Source: Tretioscincus oriximinensis
Lineage: Eukaryota > Chordata > Lepidosauria > Squamata > Gymnophthalmidae
Assembly (NCBI GenBank): GCA_022410635.1
Contig: JAJVDF010000210.1
Coordinates: 689,990 to 753,989 of the forward strand
Reading direction: 5' to 3'
DNA length: 64,000 bases
Below, one piece after another: positions 11,945 to 22,689 of the stretch. Within the stretch, counting starts at the first letter, position 1. Each line of letters starts with the position of its first letter. The notes beneath the pieces are model-generated. The model was not told where the DNA came from, searched no databases, and saw only the letters and a program-made list of their open reading frames with translations. The translations under genes were made by a program, and so were the position numbers.

Positions 11945-12158
11945 TAGGCTGACCAGATAAGCTCTTTGGGGGTAATTGAAAACCCGTTTTTGGGGTGCCT
12001 CCCGTTTTTTTTCTGAGAAAAAATAAATAGAAAAACAAAATACATTTTGGAAAAAAAATCTTTTTTTTGAAAAAAAATTCCTCAGAAAAAAACAGGGAGG
12101 CACCCCAAAACCAGGTTTTCAACCCCCCCCCCTCCCCAGGGGTCATCTGGTCATCCTA
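11945..12158. mobile_element. hAT-like foldback miniature element, short form, copy 2
   Basis: It begins TAGGCTGACCAGATAAG and ends GGTCATCTGGTCATCCTA. The arms form a long inverted repeat around a central A/T tract. The left flank ends CTAAGAAG and the right flank begins CTAAGAAG, a perfect 8-bp direct repeat as expected of hAT insertion. It lies about 130 bp from the long form at 11414-11816. Confidence 0.85.
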
Positions 12159-12239
12159 CTAAGAAGTGGCACTCTTAGTACATGGCAATCCATCAAGGGC
12201 ACTTAGGGGTCAGGAGGCACAATAAAATAACTCTAGCTA

Positions 12240-12490
12240 CTACTTATGGACACTAAGGGTATAAATGGATACTAAGATAGTTGTCTGGATGTAGCCTCCG
12301 GGATGGAGCAACAGGCAGGACTCTTGAAATACCATTTGCAGGGAGTCATGAACAGGAGCATATTTTGCTTTCCTCTGTTCGGACTGCCCAGGTGCACCTG
12401 GTGGGCCTCTGTGTGACACAGAATGCTGGACTTGATGGACTGTGGCCTGATCCAGTAGGGCTCTTCTTATGTTCTTATGTTCTTATGTAG
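12240..12490 (+). repeat. CR1-like LINE 3' end with terminal TTCTTATG repeats
   Basis: This well-preserved 3' end runs from GACACTAAGGGTATAAATGG through GGATGGAGCAACAGGCAGGA to GGCCTGATCCAGTAGGGCTC. It ends in three copies of TTCTTATG. Short tandem octamers in place of poly(A) are the hallmark of the CR1 clade. It belongs to the younger subfamily here ('CCAGGTGCACCTGG'). Confidence 0.85.
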
Positions 12491-12719
12491 TTGTATGAAG
12501 AATGTACGAAGCTAGTTGTATGAAGCAGGTTTACAATACATGTAATTTTTTCATCATGCCCCAAATGCACAACTTCTGGGTGCATGTGTAGCGTGAGAAA
12601 AACAGAAAACTAGGTCACATTTTTGAAGTTGGAAAGTTTTATCTTCCAGCTTTACCTAGTACAAGAGGGTGACGTATGAAGAATCCCATCCTTGCAGACA
12701 GGACATACAGTAACTAACG

Positions 12720-13073
12720 CTATGCGCCTGACTGTAGCATTGAGGTACCTGTAGACAAGCAGGCTGTAACAAAGGGCCCACCCCCATACATTATTGTTAG
12801 CGAGTTGGTAGAAACATCATCTTCAATCTGCCCCAAGAGGTGACAAATATTCATCACTCCACTTGCTAAAATGGCCAGTGGTTGTGGAATTTCTTGCCAC
12901 CACACTTTGTTCGATTCCACAGTAGCACAACTTTTGTATTCGCAGAGCTCATCTTGACACCAGGCTATTCCAACCCAGATACTCTCATGCCCTTCTGAAC
13001 CTTGGTACCCCAAGGAGGAATCAGCTGATTGACTGGTACAACTGCCATCTTTACAGTAGACGCTGCACTTCAT
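12720..13073 (-). other. Unidentified 117-codon open frame spanning a duplication edge
   Basis: A minus-strand frame starts MKCSVYCKDGSC.. and contains seven or more cysteines. Its first 40 or so codons lie in the 764-bp duplicated block and are preserved in the second copy (18441-18635). The rest lies outside it. I recognise no protein family, and there is no promoter, splice or poly(A) context. Chance is the likely explanation, though the cysteine spacing makes it worth one database search. Confidence 0.15.
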
Positions 13074-13714
13074 ATGCCAGACGCTGGTGAAATTGGGGCT
13101 CTCTGGACACTGCTATACTCAGTATGGGTTTCCAAACAAGATATCACTTCTTTTTTTACTATTTTTATTATGCAAAATTAAAACAAAAACAGTCAATTTT
13201 GTATGTTATGAAAAAGAAAAGAAAATATAGAACAACTAATACATTGATTTATTTGGCGAATTATATCACACCCTTCACAATTGGTCCCTGGGTGGTTAAT
13301 AGATAAACCAAGAAAAAATAAAAATAATAAAGATACACATTAACACATTTAAAAAGGTCCATGCCCTCCATCCCTCCCATGGAAGGAAGAAACACAGAAG
13401 CTGATTTTTAAGGGTCAAAAGCCAGGATGAAGAGTTTTGTTTTTATCAGATGCTGAAAACTATACAATATAGGTACAAGTCTCGAGAGGGAGGCTGCTCT
13501 GGGCTGTGGAGGCCAGCACAACCCCCCCCCCCCCCATGTGCCCCTAGCCCTTGAATCTCTGCAAGGGGAAGAACTACCAGAAGGCCTTCTCTCTGAGATT
13601 TTAATGCCCAGGTAGGTCTATGGCGGAGAAGGGCTTCAGATAGCATTACAATATTATTTCCTAATCCCAGTGCAGGGATTGTTATAACCACTAGTAATCT
13701 CTAGTAATCCATTT
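12951..13714 (+). repeat. 764-bp direct duplication, copy 1
   Basis: The block is almost identical to 18513-19277, with about 12-15 differences by eye plus small length changes in a poly(C) run. Both ends are sharp: ATCTTGACACC on the left and CTCTAGTAATCCATTT on the right. On the minus strand its middle resembles the 3' end of an L2-like LINE, with codons like ..ALKSQREGLLVV.. and ..LIKTKLFILAF... The block as a whole looks like a segmental duplication 5.56 kb apart rather than two separate insertions. Confidence 0.85.
13230..13640 (-). repeat. L2-like LINE 3' fragment inside the duplication
   Basis: On the minus strand the frame ..ALKSQREGLLVVLPL.. parallels ALRSAGEDLLVVPPL of the L2 copy at 23699-24868. 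..LIKTKLFILAF.. resembles the usual L2 carboxy terminus. It is followed by an AT-rich tail (AATAAAAATAATAAAG on the plus strand reversed). It is broken by a poly(C) insertion and by stops. Confidence 0.5.
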
Positions 13715-13989
13715 CTATAATTCGGNGAAAAAACTTTGTGGAGACATTCACAGTAAATATCGTGAGATTGCAAGACAACATGTAAAAATTCATTTGCTCT
13801 CGGCTTGCAGAGAATGCTAGAAACTGTAGTAAGGCAGGCGCAGCAATGTCTTATGGGCTTGTCATGTGTGAGAATGCTAGGCAGTGTATCGGAGCAGGGT
13901 AGAAACTTGAAGATAGGTGAGGTGGGAATCGTGAATGTGTTTTTTTCTGAATTTATAATAAATAACAATTTTAACTTGCAATTGGGGAA

Positions 13990-14290
13990 GCATAAGAACA
14001 TAAGAACATAAGAAGAGCCATACTGGATCAGGCCACAGCCCATCGAGTCCAGCATTCTGTGTCACACAAAGGCCCACCAGATGCACCTGGGCAGTCCGAA
14101 CAGAGGAAAGCAAAATATGCTGCTCCTGTTCGTGACTCCCTGCAAATGGTATTTCAAAAGTCCTGCCTGTTGCTCCATCCCGGAGGCTACATCCAGACAA
14201 CTATCTTAGTATCCATTTATACCCCTAGTGTCCATAAACCTGTCTAGTCCTGTCTTGAAACTATAGATGCGCTAGGTAGAACATATCTCC
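13990..14290 (-). repeat. CR1-like LINE 3' end
   Basis: It starts with CATAAGAACATAAGAACATA, the reverse of the terminal octamers, followed by TACTGGATCAGGCCACAGCC and CCACCAGATGCACCTGGGCA. It runs to the 'AACCTGTCTAGTCCTGTCTT' block. It is of the younger subfamily and about 5' truncated to 300 bp. Confidence 0.85.
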
Positions 14291-15117
14291 AAGGTGACGG
14301 TTCATCNCCTATCCAAGATAACACTATGTAGCAGTTTGGCCACCATGAAAGAGGGATTACAGAGAAGAGCTCTAAGGACTTCCTCAAGAAATCTTTTGAT
14401 GTCTGCCATATCAACCACTGTCAGTTACCTGCCCTAGCAGCAAATCATGGAGGCTGGAGACAGACATATCATCTTCAACTCTGTCTTCTTCTTTGAGAAC
14501 ACATAGGGCTAGCCTTGAGGACAAAAGGCAGTCGCACAAGAACCAGGATACAACTGCTGCATCTCTGCAGTCGATGCGGCTGGACTTGCTTATTCCACAT
14601 TGGCCTTATTAGCCACCAGCAAAGCATGGACAATTACTCCCCTCCCCCTCTTTCATAGATCTTCATTCATAAAGTTATGCCGTGAATACAAATAACTTTA
14701 GAGGTTAATGCTGGCTTTCAGTATCTGAAGAAATTTGAAGAAATTTGAAAAAATCATTCATATCTGAGATTGCTGGAATTATGAAGAAAGAAGAGGGCTT
14801 CGGCTGCTTCTCAACTACAAATTTTAAATCACTATTTCTTTTAAAACCAAGGCAGCACATTTGCAAATATAACTCCACTCATCTCTAACCTTCCTTGCAG
14901 TTTCCTCTGTCCTCATTACATTTCCTGGTATTATTGTGACATCAGTAGCCCCAGACGTCATTGCTGCTGGTTTGCCTTATTACAGTTCCCAGCATTCTCT
15001 GAGAGCAGAGTCAATGAGTTTTTTACAGCAAGGTTCAAAGTCTCATGAGATTTACCATATTCACGTAAGGAAGCCCCCACTGAAGCTTTCTTTCGTATTA
15101 TGAAGAACTCTGCTGCT
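14291..15117. other. Unannotated sequence
   Basis: No gene or repeat recognised. Confidence 0.4.
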
Positions 15118-15565
15118 TAGGGTTGCTACCATTTGGATAAGTAAAATAAGATACATGCTCTTAAAAATAAAGGACATTTTACAAAAATAAGGGACACTAA
15201 AAAAAGTAACAGTCACAACACCTGGCTATACCACTGTTCAAAGAAGACACTTCCACACTTCCTACTTCCTGTTCCTTTCTATTTGAGATTCGCTTACAAC
15301 ATCTGGCTGAGAACTGAGATTCACTTTCCTCGCACTGAGAGCGCTAGTAGCATCGAACCCAGTGCCTGCTGAAACTTCAATAATCGATGAGTTTGTATTG
15401 ATTAGAATACAATGATCGATATATATCGAAGTGGCAATTCGAATTTCGAATATTTCAAAACAAGCACGATATTAGTGGTATTTAACGGGACGCTGAATCA
15501 TAATACGGGACGCGTAATTTTTACCTGAAATACAGGACGTCCCGTATAATATGGGACAGGACTGC
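15118..15565. mobile_element. Possible non-autonomous DNA element with 'gggac' repeats
   Basis: The left part reads CTTAGGGTTGCTACCATTTG, then AAAGGACATT and AAGGGACACT. The right part has ACGGGACGC twice, TACAGGACGTCCCGTA and TATGGGACAGGACTGCTGCTA. The ends are only loosely complementary (TAGGGTTGCTACC against TAGCAGCAGTCC), so the assignment is tentative. Repeats of this 'gggttgccacc...gggac' look are common vertebrate hAT-type miniatures (recollection). Confidence 0.4.
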
Positions 15566-16355
15566 TGCTATATCAAAAAAACTGAGCAACCAAAAAAGAA
15601 GCAGGCCGAAAAGCTTTTTTAGCGAGTGGATGGCTGAACTTATGTGAGTAAATTGGGTGAATTCCACATGTTGTTGTTGCCAACTGCTAAGCATCATGAA
15701 TGGGGCCGGGGCCTTTGTCTGGGGGGAGTCCTAGCTTCTGGAGTGGCCTCTTCCACAGATGCATCCAGTGTCTTTACTGATTAGCTTTTAACATTTAAGT
15801 GGGGGAAAAAATATTTATTCATGATTTAGTAATTAACACTGGCCTTTTGCTTCTGGCTGTTTTTATTAAATTCTATACTATTTTTATTTCACTGATTAAC
15901 TACCCTTGAATTTCAAGTACATAATAGTAGTAATAATAAATGTCACCCATAGTAGAGGTGTGTAAAATGCCGGTTTCAATGTTTTCCAAATATCTGAAAC
16001 TGCGTTTCCTCTCTACATGGGGTCCATGTTTGCCCACCAACCAAATCCCTTAGGAGCTGTCAGGAACTGGGAAATCCTCCTTAGGCTGATCAAGGCTCCT
16101 AGGAGAGTTTTGAAAAATGCTTGAAACAGCAATTTGCACATCCCTATAAACAGTAAATGCAACAATCTGAATACTTTTAAGAGAAATCTCTCTTGCCTTC
16201 GAGCACATATTCCAGCCTATACTCTTCATTATTTTGGCCTTTTTAAAAATGCCTATAAAAATGTATGTGTGTGGAGGGGAATAAATATTACATTGCCAGA
16301 AATAAGGTTGTTGTTCTCTTTTGTTTTTACTGAGAGGGCCACTGGTCTATAGATT
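15566..16355. other. Unannotated sequence
   Basis: No recognisable feature, apart from a small 'agtagtaataata' run near 15927. Confidence 0.4.
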
Positions 16356-16359
16356 TTGC

Positions 16360-16745
16360 TTTCAGAAGAGATGGAGGTAGCTAGAAGCTTGGGTAGCTTT
16401 CAGAAAGGATTAGACAAATTCATGAAAGCCAGGATAGCATCTAGGATGGATATTTTGATACTGTCTCTGGGAAAGTTTATGGATAGTTTCAAGACAGGAC
16501 TAGACAGGTTTATGGACACCAAGGGTATAAATGGGTACTACCATGGATGTCTGGATGCTGCCTCCGCGATGGAGCAACAGGCAGGACTCCTGAAATACCA
16601 TTTGCAGGGAGTCATGAACAGGTGCATATTTTGCTTTCCTCTGTTTGGACTGCCCAGGTGTATCTGGTGGGCCTCTGTGTGACACAGAATGCTGGNCTTG
16701 ATAGGCTGTGGCCTGATCCAGTATGGCTCTTCTTATGTTCTTATG
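16360..16745 (+). repeat. CR1-like LINE 3' end
   Basis: It includes part of the coding 3' end (..SFKTGLDRFMDTKGINGY..) followed by GATGGAGCAACAGGCAGGAC and GTGGCCTGATCCAGTATGGC. It ends in TTCTTATGTTCTTATG. A short duplicated 'AAGC..GGTAGCTTTCAGAAAG' block upstream suggests an internal rearrangement. Younger subfamily. Confidence 0.85.
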
Positions 16746-16779
16746 AAAGAGCAACAAGCAGGATTCCTAACTGCTATTT

Positions 16780-17020
16780 GCAGAGCACCTTCCACTAGCC
16801 TGTAGCTCTAGCCAACCCAGCTATTCGAAAGAAATAAATGCAAGAAATTGCAGCTGACTGCAAGTAGATACATGGGAACCACCACAGCCTGGTGGGGAAG
16901 ATAGAATGTCAGCCTTTGGGCAAGATATTCCCTTGTAAGCTGCTTTGAGTCCCTTTGAAAGGTGATAAAAGCAGGGTATAAGAACCCTCTTCTTCTTCTT
17001 CTTCTTCTTCTTCTTCTATT
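16780..17020 (+). repeat. SINE type B, body and TTC tail
   Basis: It begins at GCACCTTCCACTAGCCTGTA and continues TACATGGGAACCACCACAGC. Its 3' domain GAGTCCCTTTGAAAGGTGAT is followed by GGTATAAGAACC and (TTC)10. The tRNA-like head seen at 32785-33105 is missing. The short microsatellite at 16987-17016 is therefore the SINE tail, not an independent locus. Confidence 0.75.
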
Positions 17021-18512
17021 TGCTGAGCCTATGGTCTGCATCAACAGATGCCTGTTTGGGGAAATTATGCAGAATAAAAGGTCAGTGCAGAAAGGGGCTT
17101 TATACCTCTGGGGCTAAAGATGCAAACAGAGAATGTCGCCTAAAGAATCTAAAAATAGTTCGGCTCAAGTGTGAATACTAAGTTCTAAGAGGTTTCTAGT
17201 TGGGAATGGCTATAGGCCTACCTCAGCTTAGAGCAATTGCTTGGAAAGCCAAAAAGTCACAAGCAGGCCCGTTGTTTGGATGATGTATGCAGTCATTTAT
17301 TTTATACCCAAGCTAAACTTCAGCATCACTACTAGTTTTCATATTACTAACAATAAGGTGAAGTAATGTACTAATAGTTCCATCCATACTACTTTAACTC
17401 CAGGAAGCTAATCTACTTTGGGTTTTATAATGATAAAAGCAATCATTCATCATCTTTTTACTACTAGCTAATTTTTTCCACCCTCAGAATTTTGCCACTC
17501 TGTGCAGCTGCACATGTTGCACGTACCTAAGTACAGCCCTTCATTTCTCTGAATGAAAGAAATAATAAAACAAGAAGATGGCATGGAGTCACCAGAAGCT
17601 GATTAGTTCTAAATGGCGGGATCTGTGGACTTGGTGAGAACCATAGAAGCAGGAATAGCTAATGTTATCTATCGTTGGTAGGACTTCAAAATTTCTGGCA
17701 AACTACTAAACGTAACATTACATGGTACATCAGAATGTTGATACACAACAGGAAACTGAATTAATGAAAGTCCTTCCTTATATATTTCATTCTACCACAA
17801 ACCTATTCTGAAATCCCAGTACTATTGCCTGTTGATTGACAGAAAGAAGAGGAGGAGGAGGAGGGGCAGAGGGTTCGAACATTCAACCAGAGATATAGCC
17901 AGGGAGATTAATTATGGAGAAAGGGAGTTGCATCTCTATTTGTTCATGCATGCTCCTTAAAAATGGAAGCATCGTTTATTTTCAGCAATAGCCAGGCCGA
18001 CAGGTAAGTAGTAGATTAGTGGGTAAATAAACTACCCAGTCTAGTTACTCTTGTCTTCTACCCACTCCTTCATGCTTTGGAATTCTACAGTCTTACAAGC
18101 ATCTATTTTGAAAAATTGCCAGTCTTCTACGAAGAAGTCCTTTATTCGTACAGCTGTCCAATCTAATTCTAGAAGTTTTGTTTTTTAAAAAAGAGATAGA
18201 AGAGAGTTGCTGACATGTTCCATCAGTTATCAGGTGCCCAGAGTCTTCTGGCTATGGAAACCCATGTTTCTGATCAGCAAAGCTTGGCTTGGGAAGAAAT
18301 GTGGTACTTCCTTTCAACAAAATGACAGCAAGTATTGCTTGCCAGCTTTACTCAAAAGACATTTAAACTCTGCATAAAAAAANTGTTGAAATGTTTTTTG
18401 ATGTCAAGCCACATTGCCTGGGCAAAATTTCCCTGCATTGTTAGGACACAGACCCTGGTGCTGGAAGTAACTCTTGATAGTGCATTACTGAAGGAAACAT
18501 AGCACAGAACTT
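17021..18512. other. Unannotated sequence
   Basis: No gene or named repeat. A short GGA/GAA run lies near 17846-17864. Confidence 0.4.
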
Positions 18513-19277
18513 ATCTTGACACCAGGCTATTCCAACCCAGATACTCTCATGCCCTTTTGAACCTTGATACCCCAAGGAGGAATCAGCTGATTGACTGGTA
18601 CAACTGCCATCTTTACAGTAGACGCTGCACTTCATATGCCAGACGCTGGTGAAATTGGGGCTCTCTGGACACTGCTATACTCAGTATGGGTTTCCAAAAA
18701 AGATATCACTTCTTCTTTTACTATTTTTATTATGCAAAATTAAAACAAAAACCGTCCATTTTGTATGTTATGAAGAAGAAAAGAAAATATAGAACAACTA
18801 ATACATTGATTTATTTGGCAAATTATATCACACCCTTCACAATTGGTCCCTGGGTGGTTAATAGATAAACCAAGAAAAAATAAAAATAATAAAGATACAC
18901 ATTAACACATTTAAAAAGGTCCATGCCCTCCATCCCTCCCATGGAAGGAAGAAACACAGAAGCTGATTTTTAAGGGTCAAAAGCCAGGATGAAGAGTTTT
19001 GTTTTTATCAGATGCTGAAAACTATACAATATAGGTGCAAGTCTCGAGAGGGAGGCTGCTCTGGACTGTGGAGGCCAGCACAGAACCCCCCCCCCCCCAT
19101 GTTCTCCTAGCCCTTGAATCTCTGCAAGGGGAAGAACTACCAGAAGGCCTTCTCTCTGAGATTTTAATGCCCAGGTAGGTCTATGGCNGAGAAGGGCTTC
19201 AGATAGCATTACAATATTATTTCCTAATCCCAGTGCAGGGATTGTTATAACCACTAGTAATCTCTAGTAATCCATTT
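18513..19277 (+). repeat. 764-bp direct duplication, copy 2
   Basis: This is the second copy of 12951-13714, in the same orientation and nearly identical over its whole length, including the L2-like fragment on its minus strand (about 18790-19210). The flanks diverge abruptly on both sides, and no short target duplication is visible around either copy. Confidence 0.85.
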
Positions 19278-19481
19278 TAATATGTATTGATTGTATTGAT
19301 GTTAAGGTATCTTCTCATTCCGTATCAAGTTATTCAATAGTGGAGCTCGTATGTCTATGACGGTTTCTAACTTTTTCTCCTTTGCAAACTTTCATATGTT
19401 ACCATGTCCTTGTCTCTTATGTCCTTATCTCGTATGTCCTTGTTTTGTTAATGCTAAATTCTTCCATCCTGTTACTAAGAA

Positions 19482-20025
19482 TATAAGGACATAAGAAGGA
19501 TCCTGCTGAATGAGGACAGAGCCTATTTAATCCAGAATTCTGTCTCACACAGTGGCCCGCCAATGTCATCTGGGCACTCCTGCAAATGGTATTTCAGGAA
19601 TAATGCCTGTTGCACCTCCTAGATGCAATATTGAGAGATTCATCCTAATAGCTATTGATACACTTGGTTTCCAAGAATTTGTCTGATCCTGTATTAAAGC
19701 TATCCAAGCTGCTAGCTATCATCACCAGTTCTAGCCATGAATTGCATAGACCAACAAGCCTCTGGATGACAAAACTCTTCTGCCTGTCAACTTCAAGGAG
19801 TGACCCCTGGTCCTAATGATGCATTTTCTCTATTCACCTTATCCATCTGATGAATGATTTTATATACTTCAATGCAGATTACCTCTTAAACACCATCTTA
19901 CAAACCTGAAGAGACCTAGACGTTGCAGCCTGATTTTGTGAGATAGATGTTCCTGCTCCTTGATCATACTTGTAGCCCTTTTTTGCACCGTCTCTAATTC
20001 CAAAATATTTTTTCCTGTGGAATTG
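19482..20025 (-). repeat. Old CR1-like LINE 3' copy
   Basis: It starts with AATATAAGGACATAAGAAGG and follows the family order: AATTCTGTCTCACACAGTGG, GCAAATGGTATTTCAGGAAT, CTATCCAAGCTGCTAGCTAT, then coding-side sequence TTCTCTATTCACCTTATCCA and AGAGACCTAGACGTTGCAGC. It covers about the same span as the element at 63478-64000 but is much more mutated, so it is an older insertion. Confidence 0.75.
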
Positions 20026-20649
20026 AAAAACTGATACTACAGTTTCCATAGAACAATTATAATAGCTATTGTTTAAACTGTTAAAATTAAGAGGAAAATG
20101 TTTTCCAACTTCTTACTATGACTAGGGGTCCCAGATTACAACACTGGAAAGTAGAAAAGGAGTATCAAAAAGTAGAAAATAAGCAAACCTAAGATTTTTA
20201 TACAAGCAGGAGCTCTCAGGAGTTGTATTCTTCCCAAATAATACCCTCAAAACATTCCCCTCTTCAACAGTAAGGACAAGGATATAAAAATGTTTGTTTG
20301 TTCTCCTAAATATTGTTTTGTGTTGTAGGAAATTGTCTGTTTAGCCAGTTGTAAGGTAACCCTCATCTTATAGTTCCCCAACCTTAGTTGGAACCAATGC
20401 TTTCAGCAGCTGGAGAAACACAAGGTGTGGATTTTCTGAGGAACTACTGAGTGAGCCCCAACTTTATTTCCTTCTGTAGGTCATCCCAAACAACAGATAA
20501 GTGATTCAGGGATTCTGATGATAATGTTCAACATGCTTGGCTGTCCCTCCCCCCACTTACTGCAATTGGATGAAAACATGTCATGTGATGGGAAGGCTAG
20601 GTATACAGCCTTCACACTTTCTCGGAAGCAGGAATAACTGACCACATAA
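20026..20649. other. Unannotated AT-rich sequence
   Basis: Nothing recognised. Confidence 0.4.
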
Positions 20650-20800
20650 GGTTAATTTTAGAGAAATAGCTGTGTTAATCTAGTAGAAAGTCCAGCAAAG
20701 GAGCTAGTAGCTGTTTGAGACTAACTTGAGAAAAGTGGGTAGCATAAACTTTCGTAGACACGTCTACTTCTTCAGATGTTAAGTTGAAGGTACGTTTTAT
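20650..20800 (+). repeat. Interspersed repeat, 'GTAGCACTTTAGAG' family, copy 2
   Basis: AAAGTCCAGCAAAGGAGCTA, GTTTGAGACTAAC and CATAAACTTTCGTAGACACG, CTACTTCTTCAGATG follow each other. This is the most complete of four related copies and shows the 'aagctttcgt..cttcttcagatg' block known from sauropsid repeats (recollection). Class undetermined. Confidence 0.6.
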
Positions 20801-22429
20801 GAACCCTTTTGGCATGGTTGGAGAGTAGACAAACAACCAGCAATGTGTCTGCCCTGCCTCTGCTATTTTGCTTGCACTAGTCCCAGTCTCAAAGTGTGAA
20901 AACAAAAGTAAGTTTAAGATATGGTTAAGGATGCTTTGGGAATGAATGGGTAGAGATAAGGCAATGGGCCACATGAATGCTGGGTCCTAATCACTCGCCT
21001 TTATTGTTCCCCACTCAAGGTGCAAGTTCACTCTTGGTAAGCTCTGACCTGTGTCCCTTTTAGCCAAACACAATAAACAAACAAACAACAAAAAAGACTA
21101 ATCCCATTAAAAAAGGAACATTAAGGAGATACTGTATACTGCATTCTATCTTCCAATGCAAGTATATTTTTGCTTTTCTGTAGATCAATATTTAGTGTTA
21201 TCATGCAAAGGAAAAGACACCATTTCTGAACAGCTGACCAGAAGATGTTGCTTCAACAAGACCTCTTGAAATTCTCTTTTCTCCATAATTATTAAAAGAG
21301 AAGGAACCTTAAGTTTCCTTTTCTCACAAGGAAACCTTGTAAGATTTTGGAGGTTACGTGAGGAACGAATAAACATTTTTAAAAGAAAATATAATCAGAA
21401 AGTTAGAGATTTAATTCAGTCGGCAAGCCAAATGATTCTTCTAGTTCCATCTGTTTACAGCTTTGCTCAATGCCTGCCAATGAATTTTCGATGACCTTTT
21501 AGCTTCCGGAACATCAGTGTAATGCCATTTGGAGACTGATGCCCTCGCCTTTGTAGTCAAACACCAAGGAGGGTACAGTCCAGATGTTTGCGCTCGACTG
21601 GCTGCATTTGGGTCCTTTATAGAGCTTGCCTAAAATGGCTAATTTTACAACTCAAGGAAGGATGGTTTTTAGTGGTTTTCGTTCCTTCAGATACAAGCTT
21701 TAAACTGGCTTTCATTAGAATCAAAACATGCATTCCTAGTTTTAATGTTACCAGTATGAGCAACAGTAATTTAGAAGGCTGTATATTGACACAGTGGATG
21801 AAGGATTTTGCCCCTATATTAATAGCAGCTTCTCACTTAGCCAGCTGGAGGCTGGGTAATAAACACCAATTAATTGGAACCAACAAAAAAGTAAAGACAT
21901 AATAAATACCCAATTAAGGGTTTCTCCCCACTCTTGTGAAAATACGTAGAAGGGTTATTGTTGCTTCTTACTTGAGCTTGATCCAAATGGCAGTGTTGGA
22001 AATCATTAAGAGCAATATTATGTAATATTAGAGAGGGTCTTTTAATTATACAGATGGCATATTGCACCAATACAATTTCAAAACACTTTCATACCAAATT
22101 ATTCCAGGTTTTCTGGGTGTTCAGTCTAATTGATTACCATACAAAAACCAGGAAAGAGTTTCTGCTTCTCTATTCCCTGTACGGAAGAGTGAATTTCAGC
22201 AGGTGCTGTCTGTATGACAAACTATGTCTGCTGAATTTTCTTCTTCTATGCAGTTATTAAATTAAATGAAGCTTTGTCTAATTCCATCAGTTATTGTGGC
22301 TGGATAACATGTAGTCAGTTTAGCTCCTGAGAACTGCATAGACAACTCTATGATGTTTCCTCAGCACAGATATAGAAGTGATTTCCCATTCTTTATTTCT
22401 GCACAGGCTAGGAATCAAATAGACTAACC
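20801..22429. other. Unannotated, repeat-poor sequence
   Basis: No repeat is recognisable over about 1.6 kb, which is unusual in this window. Part of it (about 21400-22260) has several homeodomain-like cores such as CAATTAATTGG. The 104-codon frame at 21588-21902 shows no family resemblance. It may hold conserved non-coding sequence, but this cannot be judged without a comparison. Confidence 0.35.
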
Positions 22430-22689
22430 AGATGACCCTGTTTTTGGTGGGAAATCCAAGTTTTGGGGTGTCTACCCTGCCTTCCCGGGGGTGGTGGTGG
22501 TGTGATTTTCCCATTTTACTGCAGATTTTTTGCACAGTTCAAAAGATTCTCACATGCTTCGTAGATTTTCTCGGGTAGAGATTTCAGGGGGGTATGCATG
22601 TTGGTGGGTGATTTGCATATTCATNAATATGCAAATTAATATGAATATTAATTGCCCCAGTTTTGGCCTCAGAAAATCTGGTCAGTGTA
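22430..22689. mobile_element. hAT-like miniature element, long form, copy 2
   Basis: Left end TAGACTAACCAGATGACCC, right end AGAAAATCTGGTCAGTGTA. The flanks share GGAATCAAA (22421-22429 and 22690-22698), a direct repeat of 8-9 bp. Inside is the dyad ATTTGCAT (22611) ... ATGCAAAT (22629), then 'atgaatattaatt' and 'gcctcagaaaatctgg'. It has no coding capacity. Confidence 0.8.

Noticed and set aside
12951..13714. Reading the duplication as two independent L2 insertions
   Set aside because: Independent 5'-truncated insertions would not share both ends and the non-L2 flanks of the block. The common block extends beyond the L2-like part on both sides.
16547..16798. Repeated protein-like frame MSGCCLRDGATGRT.. 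seen at several loci
   Set aside because: The same frame occurs in every younger CR1-like copy (12281, 13877, 16547, 52000, 63394). It lies in the 3' non-coding part of the element, downstream of the ORF2 carboxy terminus. It is not a host gene family.
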